Assembly (NCBI GenBank): GCA_018907035.1
Contig: JACCIC010000136.1
Location: 248,001-312,000 of the forward strand
Reading direction: 5' to 3'
Length of the DNA: 64,000 bases
Source: Sycobia sp. Sy_11
Lineage: Eukaryota > Arthropoda > Insecta > Hymenoptera > Epichrysomallidae
Each line of letters opens with the position of its first letter. Positions within the stretch are counted from its first letter, which is position 1. Positions 10,706-23,206 of the stretch are shown piece after piece. The notes under the pieces are model-generated. The model worked only from the letters and a program-made list of their open reading frames with translations, searched no databases and was not told the DNA's origin. A program made the translations under genes and the position numbers.

Positions 10706-11137
10706 GCGATCGAGGCCAGCAAACGCCGATGCTGGAGGGCGCTGTGTGAAGACATAGATGGGGATCCATAGGGACTGGGATACAGGGTACTTGCTGGAAA
10801 ACTGGGAGCTCATGAAAACATGGGCACCTTGGATTCCGGCACAATGCGGAACATCGTAGATACTCTGCTCCCTACCCACCCTGATAGGTCTGATCCAGCT
10901 CCACCGAAACGAGAACTGGATGTACCTCTTTTCAGCAAGGAGGAGCTCGGTAGAGTCGTGAGAACCATGCGGAATAAGAGGGCTCTAGGACTTGACGGAA
11001 TTCCAGGAGAGGTGCCGAAAATAATAGTTGAGGAGCATCCAGAACTCCTTCTGTCAATGTACAAAACAGCACCCTGCAAGCGGCGTCTGCTCATAAGGAC
11101 AGCTGAATCCATCATGTTAAGTGGCGCAGAGGTATAG
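10706..11137 (+). pseudogene. R1-clade reverse transcriptase start, element A
   Basis: From 10,820 the frame shows the start of the RT domain: FSKEELGRVVRTMRNKRALG followed by LDGIPGEVPKII. At about 11,070 the sequence jumps from an ELLLSMY segment to KRRLLIRTAESIMLSG, a region after the palm. The catalytic YADD/FADD box and most of the RT domain are deleted, so this copy cannot copy itself. Confidence 0.75.
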
Positions 11138-12060
11138 GTCCATGCACTGATGGCCCAAAAATATAGAAAAAGAATGGCGGTAGTGCAGCGTAGAGGGGCA
11201 TTGATAGGAACTCACGCATCGTGAGTTCCTACCGTACGGTCTTCGAGTCGGCGGTGCTGGTAATCGCATGTATTACCCCCATTGATCTCCAGGCACAAGA
11301 AAATAAATTTGTCCACCAGAATAAAAATATTCTCGGCAGAATAGAGGCAGCTGCACGGGTCAGAGCTGCCACGATGATCGAATGGCAGAAGCGCTGGGAG
11401 AGGGATCCGCGCGGCCGATGGACAGCTCGACTGATCAGTAAGTTAAAGCCATGGCTCCAGAGGTCAAAAGTATGGAGAGGTTAATTACCACCTCACGCAG
11501 CTCTTATCGGGGCACGATCGGTTTCGATCCTATCTCCACAAGATGGGGAAAGTACCGGATCCGAGCTGTGCCCACTGTTGCGCTCCCCGAGACGATGCAC
11601 TTCACACATTTTTTCAGTGCGAGGTGTTTCGCGTCGTAAGAGAGTGCCTCTGGAAAGACGTAGGGACCATGTGGGTAGACCATGTAGACCACGTGGGCCT
11701 GATAACATCGTCCGGCTGATGCTGGAGAGTCCTGAGAAGTGGTCCAGGATTTGCAATTTCTGCAAAGCCATCCTGGACCACAAATGAAGAATTGAAGAAG
11801 GCGTGTAAGCCCGCAAGGGCAAATAGGATGGCGCAGCCCAGAAGTAATGTCCTCATAGACGGTTCCTGGGCTGCACTTACGCCATGGTGTGGAGGTCTCC
11901 TCGTTGCACGCCTGCCGACCCCGACTCTCAGCTCTTTTCAGAGCTGTGGGAAGCAGTCGAGGAGAATGCACCGAGGAAGTAGTTTTTTAGTGGGTATGCC
12001 CTCACAGGTAAGTCCTACATACCCGGGGACCGGTCTTCGGGATCCATAAAGGATTTTTCT
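11138..12060 (+). pseudogene. R1-clade ORF2 C-terminus and 3' end, element A
   Basis: Shifted frames keep the R1-type thumb and C-terminal region: SSYRTVFESAVLVIACITPI, an ARVRAATMIEWQKRWERD segment, then near 11,560 a zinc-binding motif CAHCCAPRDDALHTFFQC (C-X2-C...H-X4-C) that most R1/Jockey-group ORF2 proteins carry. The frame ends at a TGA near 11,720. A 3' untranslated region of about 330 bp follows, ending in TACATACCCGGGG-type sequence and a T-rich border near 12,060. Confidence 0.7.
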
Positions 12061-14239
12061 CCTCCTCTTTTTTTGTAACGCTGAGTTAAATAGTAAAAAA
12101 AACACTTCTATAATTTCTTGATGCAGGTTTTCCTTCTTCTATACTTTCCTCCTGTTAGTTTATTTATTAATAATTAAAATGTATAATTAAAATAATAACA
12201 TGCTAAAAATATAAAAATATAGGCAATAGATTTTCTCTCTTTTTTTTTTGTTTTATAAGTTTACTAAGTTAATATTATATTGATGTCACTTTGTTCTGTT
12301 TACACGTCTAATTTATGTTTAACTATTGTTTCAAGTATATACAATCACTTTTCTGTCAATTGTATACAATCACTGGTCCTCTGAAGATGTGATCAATTGT
12401 TCGTTGTTATGTTCTTATTAGTTTTTGGTTATTTTATATATATTGGTCCTCTCGCTATGTGGTTCCCTGCCTTATTATGATTAATAGTTTCAGCTCTTAT
12501 ACCTACTTAGTTATTGTATTTTTAAGTTACTTTATTCTTGAGTTGTTATTTATAGTAATTATAGCAATATTCTTTATAATATGTAGAGATTATATTACTA
12601 TTATTCTATTATTGTTATTTTTATCATGATATTATTATTATTATTATTATAATCATTAATATTATTTTGTAAATATTAATATGATTTAGAGTAATTGTGT
12701 TAATATTATTTATAATATTTGTAGTAATAATCCCTAATTGGATTATTATATACTGGTTGTATTACCTTGTATTCTATTATAATGGTTATTATAATATAAT
12801 GGTGTCGATATCACTTCTATAACAGTTCATATAACTGCTTACTATCATTTAATATTGTTTAATGTTGTTCGTGATTATTTAATATTTGACAGTTTAATAT
12901 GTAGTAGCTGAAAATAGAAAGAATACTTACAATATTACAATGTTATTGTGCTTAATCGTGTGATTTTTTTTCAATTATGTTTGTTATGATGCTCCCAGCA
13001 GCTATTTATTGAAATTAATAGTTTAATTATGAATACTTATCAACATATTAATTAAATGATTAAATTGACCACATTGTTTTCAAAAGATAAAAAAAAAATT
13101 TAGCGACATTTGCTTTTTTTTTAGTTTCCACAGTCAGACTGCCATTAATTTTTATTTGCAAAAATCCTTAATTTTTCCATAAACTTATTTAAAATTACCT
13201 TCCACCATAGTGGCGAATATTTTCTACTATTTCCACTTTATACAGTTCATAAGTTCCAACTCCTTCCTGAAAATTGTTCTCTTTCAAAATTCTTCCTGTG
13301 CACCTATATGTCAAGCGTATAGGTTATACCTGTCAATAGAAAGAGAGAGAAGCTCTTCTGCTATTACAGCCAATTTCTTCTTCTCTTTTTTTCTTTATAA
13401 AGTGTGTATATTTTATAAAGTATTTTATACTTTAGTTGTAGTGATGGTGAAGAAAATGAAAGCGATATCGATAACAAGGGGGAAAGGTGTCCTGTATACA
13501 CTGAGTGTAGTATACTTATTGTTGCATACGCTTTTCAGTTATGATTCAGTTATTATTCATTATGTTATTCCTTCTGAATATCCTGATGAATTATTTGTAA
13601 AAGTAGATATTTAAAAAAAAACTATCTTTTATGTGCTTCTGAGGTTCATATCTAATATTGTAAAAAGGTGTAAAAGGGGCAGGGATGATACGGTATTCAT
13701 TTGCTTTTACACATAATAAGAGAGGAAATGATACATAAGATATTTAATATAATAAGTTAATAAATATTTAGGGACGTGAGTGATGAGAAAGGACCGACAA
13801 AGTATCAAAATCAGTGAAATGTATATAAGATACATATATGGAGCATAAGAAAAATATACGTATAAATTTAAATATGATATCAGTAATTTAGAATAATATG
13901 TGAATAATATATGAATAATATATGAATAATTTATATTTGAATAACTGGTAATGTATATAAAAATTTTCAGAAAAGGCTATTTACCTTATATGTAAACACA
14001 CTAAGTTTAAGAGGTATTTGACCTCGACCTTCTACCTTTATTTACGTAATTACTAAATTTATCATTTACTGCGCTGTTATTTCAATTTTGAAATACCAGC
14101 ATATTTCACAAGATAAAGAGAAAGTTGTTCTCCTTTGTGCGTTTACACTTCAGGCAACAAATAGCGCATATAGTTAATATATGAAATTATAAGTAAAATT
14201 ATAATTATACTGTTACTTATAATTCCATTATTATAAATA
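12061..14239. other. AT-rich stretch without a supported gene
   Basis: Dominated by TTATTA/ATATTA low-complexity sequence, strongest at 12,480-12,900. A plus-strand frame at 13,210-13,614 (134 residues, starting at GTG, with hydrophobic stretches at both ends) has no homology I recognise and no splice or promoter support. Confidence 0.4.
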
Positions 14240-14251
14240 CACACACACACG

Positions 14252-14312
<61 letters not shown>
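14240..14312. repeat. (CA)n-(TA)n compound microsatellite
   Basis: About 32 bp of CA dinucleotides (one GCA variant) run directly into about 40 bp of TA dinucleotides. Confidence 0.95.
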
Positions 14313-14315
<3 letters not shown>

Positions 14316-14676
14316 TGTAACATTTAATATAAATGCATATGTGCAAAATTTCTGTGAATGTAAAATTGAAAGAAATTATTTGCTATTTATCACCTTGCTT
14401 GCTTCTACATAATGTATATAAAATGGGTAACGAAAAGGGGTTTATTTAAGGGAAAAAGCTTTTAATTATCAAAAACTTGTCAGTATATTTTTGACAAGCT
14501 CTGCTATTGCGCATTCTTCTGCGCACGCCACTAGCTGCAGTCGTTGCATGTCCGTGTGTGCACGTGTACGCGTGTTGCGTACTTTGCGTTTCGTACAGCT
14601 AAGCTAAAGGGGATCGGGACCATGGATGAGTGCACGATTTAGCTCTTGAGAATTCTTGATCATTCTCGTCGCGGGC

Positions 14677-15236
14677 TCCACGTTCTGGGCGCCATTTATA
14701 ACCCCGAATTCGGGTTATACTTATTGTTTGCTTGCGTGTGTGTTTGGACTCTTTCACGCTGCTGGTTGTGCACTCCACTGGAAAGGGGATGGGGAACGAG
14801 AAATGAACTACGCGAGTGACTTTATCAGATCATAACAATACTATCATTTATTTTTACAAAAGACCTATCTACAAGGGTAATCTAGAGATCTCGAGATCTA
14901 CAACGCTCACGGTCCGGGGCTGTTGCGAGGATATTGCCGCGTCCTCTCGACTCCTCCGATGGCTCGCGCGCAGTTTACACAGATGTAAACTTACAACACA
15001 TCAACCGCGACGGACGCTACTATGGCGACCTTAAAACTGCGTCGAATAAAACTGCGACGAATAAAACTGCGTCGAACTACCTGAAGGTCGGGGACGGAAG
15101 TGAAGTTCATTCGGACTTCATACCTATCGTTGCGCTTCCAGCGCCCTCGCGGCTCGCGCTTACTCATTCGCGAACTCACACGAACACTCGTGGTTTCACA
15201 CGAGTGCTCTAACCTACCATCGCCGTTCGGGTGGTT

Positions 15237-15239
<3 letters not shown>
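14677..15239 (-). mobile_element. Ty3/gypsy-type LTR with primer-binding site
   Basis: On the minus strand the segment starts TGTAACCACCCGAACGG at 15,239, flush against a (TA)n tract, and runs about 540 bp. It is followed by TGGCGCCCAGAACGTGGAG (14,694 down to about 14,676). This matches the TGGCGCC primer-binding site that begins the internal region of many Ty3/gypsy elements. An AATAAA on the minus strand lies near 14,850. Three short copies of AAAACTGCGTCGAAT occur at about 15,026-15,075. The internal region fades out below 14,460, so this is a 5'-end remnant. Confidence 0.6.

Positions 15240-15280
<41 letters not shown>
15240..15280. repeat. (TA)n microsatellite at an LTR end
   Basis: About 40 bp of AT dinucleotides directly adjoin the LTR start at 15,239. 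Confidence 0.9.
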
Positions 15281-15282
<2 letters not shown>

Positions 15283-15520
15283 TAATATTATATAATACAA
15301 TATAATATAATATAATATATATAGTTTCGAAGTTGTGAGTAAAAAACCCTTACGATCATTTTGCCATCATTTCTTCTGTTCAAATTGAAAATCAAAGATA
15401 CCTTACACTTCTGAAGATAATAAAACGTGAAAAACAAAATCAGAATTTTTCGTCTAAAATTATGTTTAAAATAATTTGACAGACAATGATATTATAAGAG
15501 AAAAGGGAGAGAGAGAGAGA

Positions 15521-15576
<56 letters not shown>

Positions 15577-15972
15577 GAGAGAGAGATATTGAGGTTTTTG
15601 TACATAAGAGAAAATAAATTATACAGAAATTAAAGATATCTATAGGTTATGGGTAGTATCAGATTAACCTGAAGAATAAAATATTTAAGGATAATACCAT
15701 TAAAAATAGCTGACTACTTTGAGTTAATATTCGTGATTCCAGACGCCACCTACTGACCACTGATGAAACTGACTGCTAAGAACATTAACTTACTTTATTG
15801 AAAAAAGTAAAATGATTTTATATAAAAAGTATATGATTTTCAATAAAAAACATAGCTTATGTCCTTCCGAAGGTAATATACAATATATAGTTTGAATTTC
15901 GGAACAATCGGTTATGTAGTTTTTTTTTTTAACCTGTACAAATAAAAACGCGCTTATTTTTATAAATTAGTA

Positions 15973-16025
<53 letters not shown>

Positions 16026-16786
16026 TATATATACATATATATAGCATCAGTGAACTTAAAGTCAAAAATAAAGTTTAGTCACTTTTTTAGTGAATACCTA
16101 TAACCGAAATCTCTTTAAATATAAAACAAGTATATTTAGGTTATTATTTTCTTTTTAATTTTTAATATTGAAATATTTTGAATTTTAATATCAAAAATAG
16201 AATTAGCGTTTATTTTTTGAAAATTTGTAAAATTTTTAAACAAGATTAGAAATATGTAGACACTAGAACCAATTAAAATAATGTCTAAAGAGCATCATAT
16301 GGTTATCAGCTTATATATTAAAGTAAAAGCCATTATAATAAAAATTTATTCTTCATTAATGTTGTCATATCATTCATGATGATAATTAACTTGTGCATTA
16401 TAAATATATATATAAACATTATAAATAAAAGTCTTAAAAGCTAATTTTAGAATAGGTTATCATTATTTCTTCCTGCGTAAGTAATTTTACTTTTATATGA
16501 GAAAAATAAATATAGATGTGTATAAATAAAATCTTCTTACATTACTCAATTTTTTTACAAATGAATTTTTATTGCATATTGTATTTGTGTACTGTACTAT
16601 TTCAAAGTACTACAATAGACTTTATTGCGTCATCATGATAGACTTCTTGTTTTATGTCATATACGACGTAGCATTGTACTACTCAATGCATACTAGATAC
16701 ATCATGATTTCCACTTGATTTTTTTATAATAAATTACAGTATGCCAATATGTGTATATATTTTCATAATATAATCGTTCGGTTGAC
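15281..16786. other. Low-complexity stretch without a gene
   Basis: Holds a long (GA)n tract at about 15,507-15,588, a (TA)n-(CA)n tract at about 15,977-16,043, and otherwise AT-rich sequence. The part at 15,730-15,850 resembles 27,290-27,420 in inverted orientation (GACGCCACCTACTGACC-like against GATGGTGTCTTGAATCACG-like), so an old repeat may be shared. Confidence 0.4.
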
Positions 16787-17217
16787 TGTACGGGTTTATG
16801 TTCTCTGTTCGCGCTGCTTACATTATAATGGTAAGTTTCAAGTCTTATACGCCTGGTAACTGGCATTCAGTTTTGCCTTACTGAAGTAGACAACGAAATG
16901 TTAATATAAATTTCAATACTACAGATAAGTAGTGGCCTTTTATGGCTTAACTTTCTACCCACAATCAAGTTTAGACACTTAGAAGTATAAGTAAGGCATT
17001 CTTCCGCGCTGGAGGCGAGATTTTTCGAAAGATTTGATAGTCTCCAGAGATTTTCCAGTGATTTTCAGAGTTGTAATAGACTGCTGCTAAATACGCTTAT
17101 TCTACTTTCTTGTGAGAATATCAAACTATAGACTTGGAGAAGTCGACTTAGCTTATCGATATTGCTCCTGGAAGGTGTTGAAGTCCTACTTGGCTTATAC
17201 ACTTCCAAACAACGAAG
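16787..17217 (+). mobile_element. Candidate BEL/Pao 5' LTR
   Basis: Begins TGTACGGGTTTATGTTC and ends just before the TGGCGCAG at 17,218. No second LTR was found to confirm the ends. The call is made from the next feature, a recognisable BEL/Pao leader. Confidence 0.35.
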
Positions 17218-17252
17218 TGGCGCAGCTATTTTTTGGTCCTCCGAGCCGGATC
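17218..17252 (+). promoter_or_regulatory. BEL/Pao primer-binding site and leader
   Basis: TGGCGCAG is followed a few bases later by TTGGTCCTCCGAGCCGGATC. The 'TTGGTCC-TCGAGCCGGA' block just after the primer-binding site is characteristic of BEL/Pao leaders. Confidence 0.6.
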
Positions 17253-17479
17253 CTTGTCAGTAACGCATAGTATATTGTTCAATTTCAAGAACATATATTA
17301 ATACGTATAGAGTTAGGCTATACGCGCTTGACTTGGCTTTACTTTAAGCATTTAAGCATTTAAGTAAACTATTTCATACTGCTTTGGAAAGTAAAAATGT
17401 GTCCACCTCTCTAAAATATAATCTTAAATAATATTTATTCAATTAATTGAAAATAAATTTCCATTGTTGACAAGACTAG

Positions 17480-17960
17480 AATGGACACGCTTAGTAAAAC
17501 TAGATTGTGGTAATGAATTTCCAACATTTGTAGACTTTAAAAAATTCTTAGAGTCTAGGATTCAAAGTCTAGATGTCGTCGAGGACTTGGATGAGTTTTT
17601 CATAATTGAACATGGTTAGAGTGAGAAACTTCGCATTAAAAATAATACCAGAGCTAATAAAAAATCTAGTTCATTTAAGAGAAATACGTCAACACACGTT
17701 ACCACCTTAAATTCCAAAAAAAAATAATGCTATGCCTTGTTCCCTTAGTCAAGGACCGCATTTTGTGAGCTATTGTAAGAAGTTGGGAGATCTTGTACCA
17801 GCAAATAGGAAAGAACATGCAGCACAATGTAAGCTCTGTTTCAATTGTCTAAGTTCTAAGCATAGAGTTGAAGACTGTCCCTCAAAAGCTAGCTGTTTCG
17901 TTTGCGGTTACAAACATCATACGAAGCTTCATTCTGAGGAACTCAGCAATAAAACAACTG
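17480..17960 (+). pseudogene. BEL/Pao Gag with zinc knuckles
   Basis: A capsid end (FPTFVDFKKFLESRIQSLD) is followed, after a frame change, by the conserved BEL/Pao zinc-knuckle block. That block has GPHFVSYCKKL, then CFNCLSSKHRVEDCPSKAS and CFVCGYKHHTKLH. The open part begins at 17,732. These cysteine-histidine motifs are the most diagnostic part of the family. Stops before 17,700 show that Gag is broken. Confidence 0.75.
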
Positions 17961-18625
17961 TCAGTCTGCGTGAAACGAAAGCCGGTCCCTCGACTTTGAT
18001 TCATTTTACGGCTTCAGATAAAAGGATTTCTCAACCATTATTAACTACTGCATTAGTGGTCCTTGAATCCTCAGAAGGTGCCCGTACTACGGCTCGAGTC
18101 TTATTAGATTCGTGCGCCAAAAAATCCTTCATATCTGAAACTATGGCTAAAATATTATCTTTAAACTTAACAACCAGTAAACATTGCGGTATTTGGTTTA
18201 AACGGCATGACTAATGCTGTCGCTCGTGCTGAACTTTGAAATTTCTACTAAATCCAGAGGTTTCTCTTAATTTTATAGCCCTAGTAGTGAAGGGTGTTTC
18301 CAATTTACTGTCCAGAGACAAAATCGTTTCTGGACATTGGGACCACATCCATGGGCTACTTTTAGCTGACCTACACTTCGGACAACCAAATACGGTGGAT
18401 GGCATTCTAAGTTCGTCTGTTTATGGCGCCGTGCTTTTGCTAGAAATACGTCGAGCTCAATCCCCACATACTGGTCCGGTGGCTCTATCGTCTGCTTTTG
18501 GCTGGGTTTTAATCGGGAACGCAGATACCGATGATACAATGGAAAAAACGGTACATAATTTAGCAGTAGATGATAAGCTTTTTGAGGGAACCAGTCGCTT
18601 CTGGGAATCAGAAGAGAGTCCTTAG
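17961..18625 (+). pseudogene. BEL/Pao aspartic protease (A17-like)
   Basis: ISQPLLTTALVVLESSEG leads to the active-site region ARVLLDSCAKKSFISE. The usual D-S-G is here D-S-C, which removes the conserved glycine. A frameshift near 18,210 follows, then the downstream part of the A17 protease region: LLLADLHFGQPNTVDGILSS and SSAFGWVLIGNAD. The protease normally releases mature Gag and Pol products. Substitution plus frameshift make this copy inactive. Confidence 0.7.
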
Positions 18626-19390
18626 GAAAAGTATATGTCCCTCAGAACAAAAATGGGATCATTTCAAAACCACGTATTGTAGAAATTCTAATAGTCGCTT
18701 CATAATTAAACTCCCCTTTTGCAATAAGTCTAAATACATTGGTTCAGACAAAATTGCCAAAGTTTGTGTGAATCGATTAGATTGTCGTTTTCGTAAACAA
18801 CCTGAACTTCGTACTGCTTACCATGCCTTTATACAAGAATATGTTGACCTTGGGCATATGGAACTTCATCCATCAGAAAAATACAAGGTTGACGACGGAT
18901 ACTTTTTGCATCATCATCCAGTATTCAAGCAGGATGGCAGCAAAAAAATAAGGGTTGTCTTTAATGGATCACAATAGGATAAAGCAGGAAATTCATTAAA
19001 CGAATTTTTATATCCTGGTCCAAAGCTACAGGAAGACATCGTTGTTATTATTGTTAGGTGGTGTTTTTTTAAATATATCTTTGTATGTGATATAATTAAA
19101 AATTTTCGTCAAATCCTTGTCGACTTTATGGATACTAAGTGGCTACGTATATACTGGCTTTTTGACCCACTTTTACCTCTGCCAGTTTGGCGCTTGCTTA
19201 TTGTTACATATGGAACAGTATCAGCTCCATTTTTGACTAATGCTTGCTTAGAAGAATTAGATAACTTGGTCGCACATTCACATAAAATTGTATCCACAAT
19301 CATTCTCAGAAATAGATACGTGGATGACTTCTTAGCTGCCGGAGATACATTGGATGAAGCCCGCACAAGCATATCAGGAGCTTACTGAAG
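18570..19390 (+). pseudogene. BEL/Pao reverse transcriptase
   Basis: Motifs run in order: AYHAFIQEYVDLGHMEL, YFLHHHPVFK, KKIRVVFNGSQ (then a TAG at 18,975), SLNEFLYPGPKLQEDIV, a VTYGTVSAPFLTN segment and the catalytic YVDDFLAAGDTLDEA box near 19,320. The catalytic aspartates are kept but the frame is broken at 18,975 and around 19,100. RNase H and integrase are not recognisable directly downstream; residues up to 19,870 are unreadable. Confidence 0.75.
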
Positions 19391-20983
19391 TGTTTATTTC
19401 TGCGGGCATGTCTGTGGGCAAGTGCCTAGCAAACCATAGCAATTTCAATCTATTAAATTTGACTGATGCCACTTCCCGAATGTAATCCGTTTGCTTTTTA
19501 ATCGCATATGCAATCACAATACATTATTTAGAGGACATTTTAAAATTGATCAAGATTTTAAATAGATGTCATAAACTAAATTTCATGATACAGATAAAAT
19601 TAATACCGGAGAACTTAACAAGGAAAAATTAATTGCCTATTTCGAAATCGTACACTTTTATGTGCACTTTTATCTGCACCATGAAGTATTAATACACGAT
19701 GTAGACACGTCTTCGGACGACATGATTCAAAAGAAACGACATGAACAATAGTCAGAGAATTTTGACCCAGCAGCCAGAGAGCAAGATAATAAATTTGAGG
19801 TTTTTGCTGGTGCGAGAAAAAAGCTTCGCACTGGAGCTTTATATAACCAACTGCTCTATCGCTCATTTTGGCATGGCAATTTTTAAATAGCTGGATTATC
19901 GTGCCTGACTAGTGATGTTTTCTTCAAATATTCAGTTATCTTATCTGAAAGAATGACGAGCAGAAGCTCGACCAACTGAATCATGTCATAATGAGAGACC
20001 ACACCACCAGCCTTAAAATAATCTTACACAAAAGGGCTACAGCACTAGCCCTTGAACCGATCGCTTTTCAATCGAGGGAGTGCGACTACAAAAGTAACCG
20101 CAGTCATCTCTTGTACATGAACATTGTCGACACTGCCTTCTATTGTGATTCTAATTATATTTTTTATGAAATTGTTGTTACGACAGGAGTTGGTTCAGAT
20201 CCATATTTTTAGTTTTTATTAGTAATATTTATTTGAATTTTAAATCTAGCCATTTTCATCTTTTTACCGACCATCTAAAGGTGTATTCTTGTATTAGAAC
20301 TCATGACAAAGAAGTTATCCAAATAAATATTGATCTTTAATTGCTAAATACTTAAAAGAATAGCAATTAATATAAATAAATATGTTAGTATAACTTATAC
20401 TTTAAAATAGTGTTTTATTTATTTTATTAGAAATAATCAAGAATCAGTCGAATATGTTAAAGATTTATATGTTATTTGTAATGAAAATTTCATTTATTCC
20501 TGGTCATATTATAGGTACTACAGTAATCAAAAAATTGAATTCTATAAAAAATAAAGTAATGAAGTTCATATCAAACAAACTTTCAGAACGCTTTATTTTG
20601 TCATGCATTTCCTATTTCCCACATAGAATACACTGCTCTGTTCTATGGATTCGGCATTTGAACAATCTAATTATTATTAGTGAATCTATAACTGATAAAT
20701 TCATGAGATCTGTATAATTTAAATTGTCGTTTGATGAAATGAATAAACTATGAATTATTTCGTAAAAAATTGAATTAATTTGAATTGAGAATTACTCAAA
20801 AATGATATATTAGTTTGTTATATAATTAGTAATATTGAATATATTACATAATAAACTTATTAGAATGTAATGAATCATTGTCGAGCTTTAAATTTATTGT
20901 AATTCGAAGGGCATTAGGAAATACGAATATGACTTTTTATATTATTTATATTATAAAAGTTCTAGTTTTAATTTCTCAAAAAT
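19391..20983. other. Decayed BEL/Pao tail and AT-rich sequence
   Basis: No supported gene. The first 400 bp still suggest BEL/Pao pol (CGGGCATGTCTGTGGGCAAG continues the RT thumb frame). An 87-residue plus-strand frame at 20,454-20,717 is not recognised. Confidence 0.35.
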
Positions 20984-21607
20984 AATATAATATTTTTATT
21001 GGTCTTAGAGTCTTTATAGAATAATGTCCTGTGCTAATATAATGAGACAGACATCAGACGGATTCTTATTTATAATAACTCTCATAGAATCTGAAATGAA
21101 ATTATTATGAAAAATAAAATATTTAATTTAATTCAAAATCAAAAATAAAATAATCTATATTCTGTGTTAATAAAGGACATTCTATATTAATATAAAATTG
21201 TGTATTAAAATAAAATGTTTACATTTAAAATCAAGAGAGGTGAGGGTTCTATAAATATTATATAAATTAATTTAGGGATGGGGTGTGGTATATATTTAAT
21301 AGAAAGATAGGTGTTTATTTTAGTTATTCTCTTTATTAATTTAATTATTGAAATTCGAAGTTCTTGAAACGGTCGAAACGTGAAACATTTAAAATAAATT
21401 TAAATTAGGTTGGATGCATTCAGGTTCTTCATTACTAACATAGAATATAGATTATTTTATTTTTTAATTATTAATAAAAATTTTTATTTTTTTCCATTTC
21501 TAATACAACGAGGGTAATTATAAACAAGGGTAGTCTTACTGTCATTGTATTAGCATAGTATATTATTATATAACTACTGTAAGACCGATAAAAATATTCA
21601 TTAATTT
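20984..21607. mobile_element. Degenerate Penelope-like terminal element
   Basis: The left end reads TTTTTATTGGTCTTAGAGTC and the right end is the inverse, ACTGTAAGACCGATAAAAAT followed by ATTCATTAATTT. This matches the inverted ends of the intact copies at 51,551, 59,340 and 60,808. Between them is AT-rich sequence like 25,640-25,930, with a decayed CTTGAAA...CGAAACG stretch near 21,365 where others have a hammerhead core. It appears to be an older subfamily. Confidence 0.45.
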
Positions 21608-21889
21608 AATGTACAGTAGTCGATATAAGTACAATTTATAATTTAACAAAGATTTGTTAAGAAAGGGAGGTAGAATGGTTTATTTTAGGGATGTTTAATA
21701 GGATTTCTAATATGGGAAGGTTTTCAAAGATAATTTTTCAAAATGGGTGAAGATGGGATTGAGCGCTATAATATTTAAATAACAACTTCTCCGTTTAGAT
21801 ATAAAAATTAAACTATTTATCCAGCACATCTTGATAATAATATAAAAAATAAATATTTTTGTCGGAATTATCATAAAAGAGTGATTTAC

Positions 21890-22240
21890 AAAAAAATATT
21901 TTCTTTTTTTTAAGAAAAATAGACAATTTAGAAATTACATAATGATTAAGATATTTAATGGAGATAGAAAAATAATTATATAGAACAATAGCACATAATT
22001 ATTTAAAAGAATTCTTTTTAGGTCAAAACAAACACTTTAATACTAATATAATTCAAAAATAAATGTAAATACCTGAGAAATAAAAATCATTCTCAAATAA
22101 ACAGTACTTGGTACTGGTACTATAAAAAATTGGTTTAAAAATTTCATAAATATTTCCATACTAAAAGAACTTGTCAATATCTTTTCAAAAGGTGCATAAT
22201 TTGGAATACCTAATTATAAAAAGCATTTCCTTATAAATTC
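21890..22240 (+). pseudogene. Penelope-like element N-terminal remnant
   Basis: Nucleotide-level resemblance to 35,440-35,690 is clear: an AATTCTTTTTAGGTCAAAAC block, AAATAAAAATCATTCTCAA, then AAAAAATTGGTTTAAAAATT and the AAAAGGTGCATAATTTGGAA block. All frames are broken. It breaks off where a Mos1-like mariner starts. Confidence 0.55.
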
Positions 22241-23075
22241 CTTCTAAATTTATTAGTAAAATTTAAAAAAATTTTAAAAATAAATAAATTTCATAATTAT
22301 TTAAATAGCAATGTAATATTGATTGTACAATTAAGTTTCCAATGTTTTTTGCATAATATGAGGTTTTACTATGAAAACATGGATACATGTCCTTTAATCT
22401 AAGTATGGTCCATCGGAAGCTATACGTGTTTTCCATCCTTCTGACAGTTTGTGAATTACGGACCAGAAAAATTTCTCGTCTTCTGAGTCTAAGAACATAT
22501 TGAGCCAATTTTAGATTATCTCTACAGAATTGAAGCGTATTTCCGTAAGAGCGTTCTGCATTGGTCAAAACAAGTAGTAGTCAGATAGTGCCAAGACTGT
22601 ACTATAAGGCATCACCCGCCTTAATTCACTGGTAGACTTCTCCATCTACTATTTTCTAAATAGTTTTTGATCTGCAACATTGTGGTCGAGCGTTATCGAG
22701 ATGAAAAAAGACGGACTCATTCCTGCTCTTACATTCTGAGCGTATTTCTTGCAATACTAGCTTTAAACCAATAAGTTGGATTCCCAGCAATGGTCCTTTA
22801 TTTTTTTGACCGCTTGAAAGCAGTTTGTAGTATACAACACAACCTTGTGAATGAATCCCAATGTTTTTATGCGCATGAAAAGCGCTTGTTGTGTAACGCC
22901 CAATGGTTCAGCAGGTTGTTTTTGGATCTGTCATGAATCCTTATCCAGCAAAGCATCTAATTCCTGGTCTTCACAACTTAGGCCTCAGCCGCACAATTCG
23001 GCCTGTTAAGAAATAGAAGCAACGCTTCCCGCAAATCACGTTTATGTGGCCACAAACTTACCATAATTTTGCTCA
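22241..23075 (-). pseudogene. Mos1-like mariner transposase remnant
   Basis: On the minus strand, shifting frames read a catalytic HLDNARPQ motif, then after a gap FLDSEDEKFFWSVIHKLSEG and WKTRIASDGPY, the standard mariner transposase C-terminus. The start side (23,060) matches the start region of the copy at 31,812. Frameshifts and stops occur throughout. It is nested between pieces of Penelope-like sequence. Confidence 0.65.
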
Positions 23076-23086
23076 ATAAAACACTT

Positions 23087-23206
23087 TAATTGTACATTTG
23101 TCGACCGCTTATATACAAATTAATAAATCTTTTTTCATTGGTGTTACAGTCTAATCAAATCAATCGAAAACAATACGTAATAATATCAATACATATCTAC
23201 ATTAAG
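23087..23206. mobile_element. Penelope-like terminus
   Basis: Carries the tail extension (AATTGTACATTTGTCGACCG then CTTATATACAAATT) and the inverted element end (AATAAATCTTTTTTCATTGG, TGTTACAGTC). It matches the left ends at 32,824 and 51,551, and the subfamily at 60,808. It is cut off at a TTAA by the Mutator/Kolobok-like copy. Confidence 0.7.

Noticed and set aside
13210..13614. 134-residue frame with hydrophobic segments
   Set aside because: Starts at GTG, low complexity, no recognisable family and no splice or promoter support.
2949..15239. One 12-kb gypsy element from the (TA)n at 2,948 to the (TA)n at 15,240
   Set aside because: The two LTR-like ends do not resemble each other, and the primer-binding site at 14,677 cannot be linked to the gag at 8,040 with confidence.
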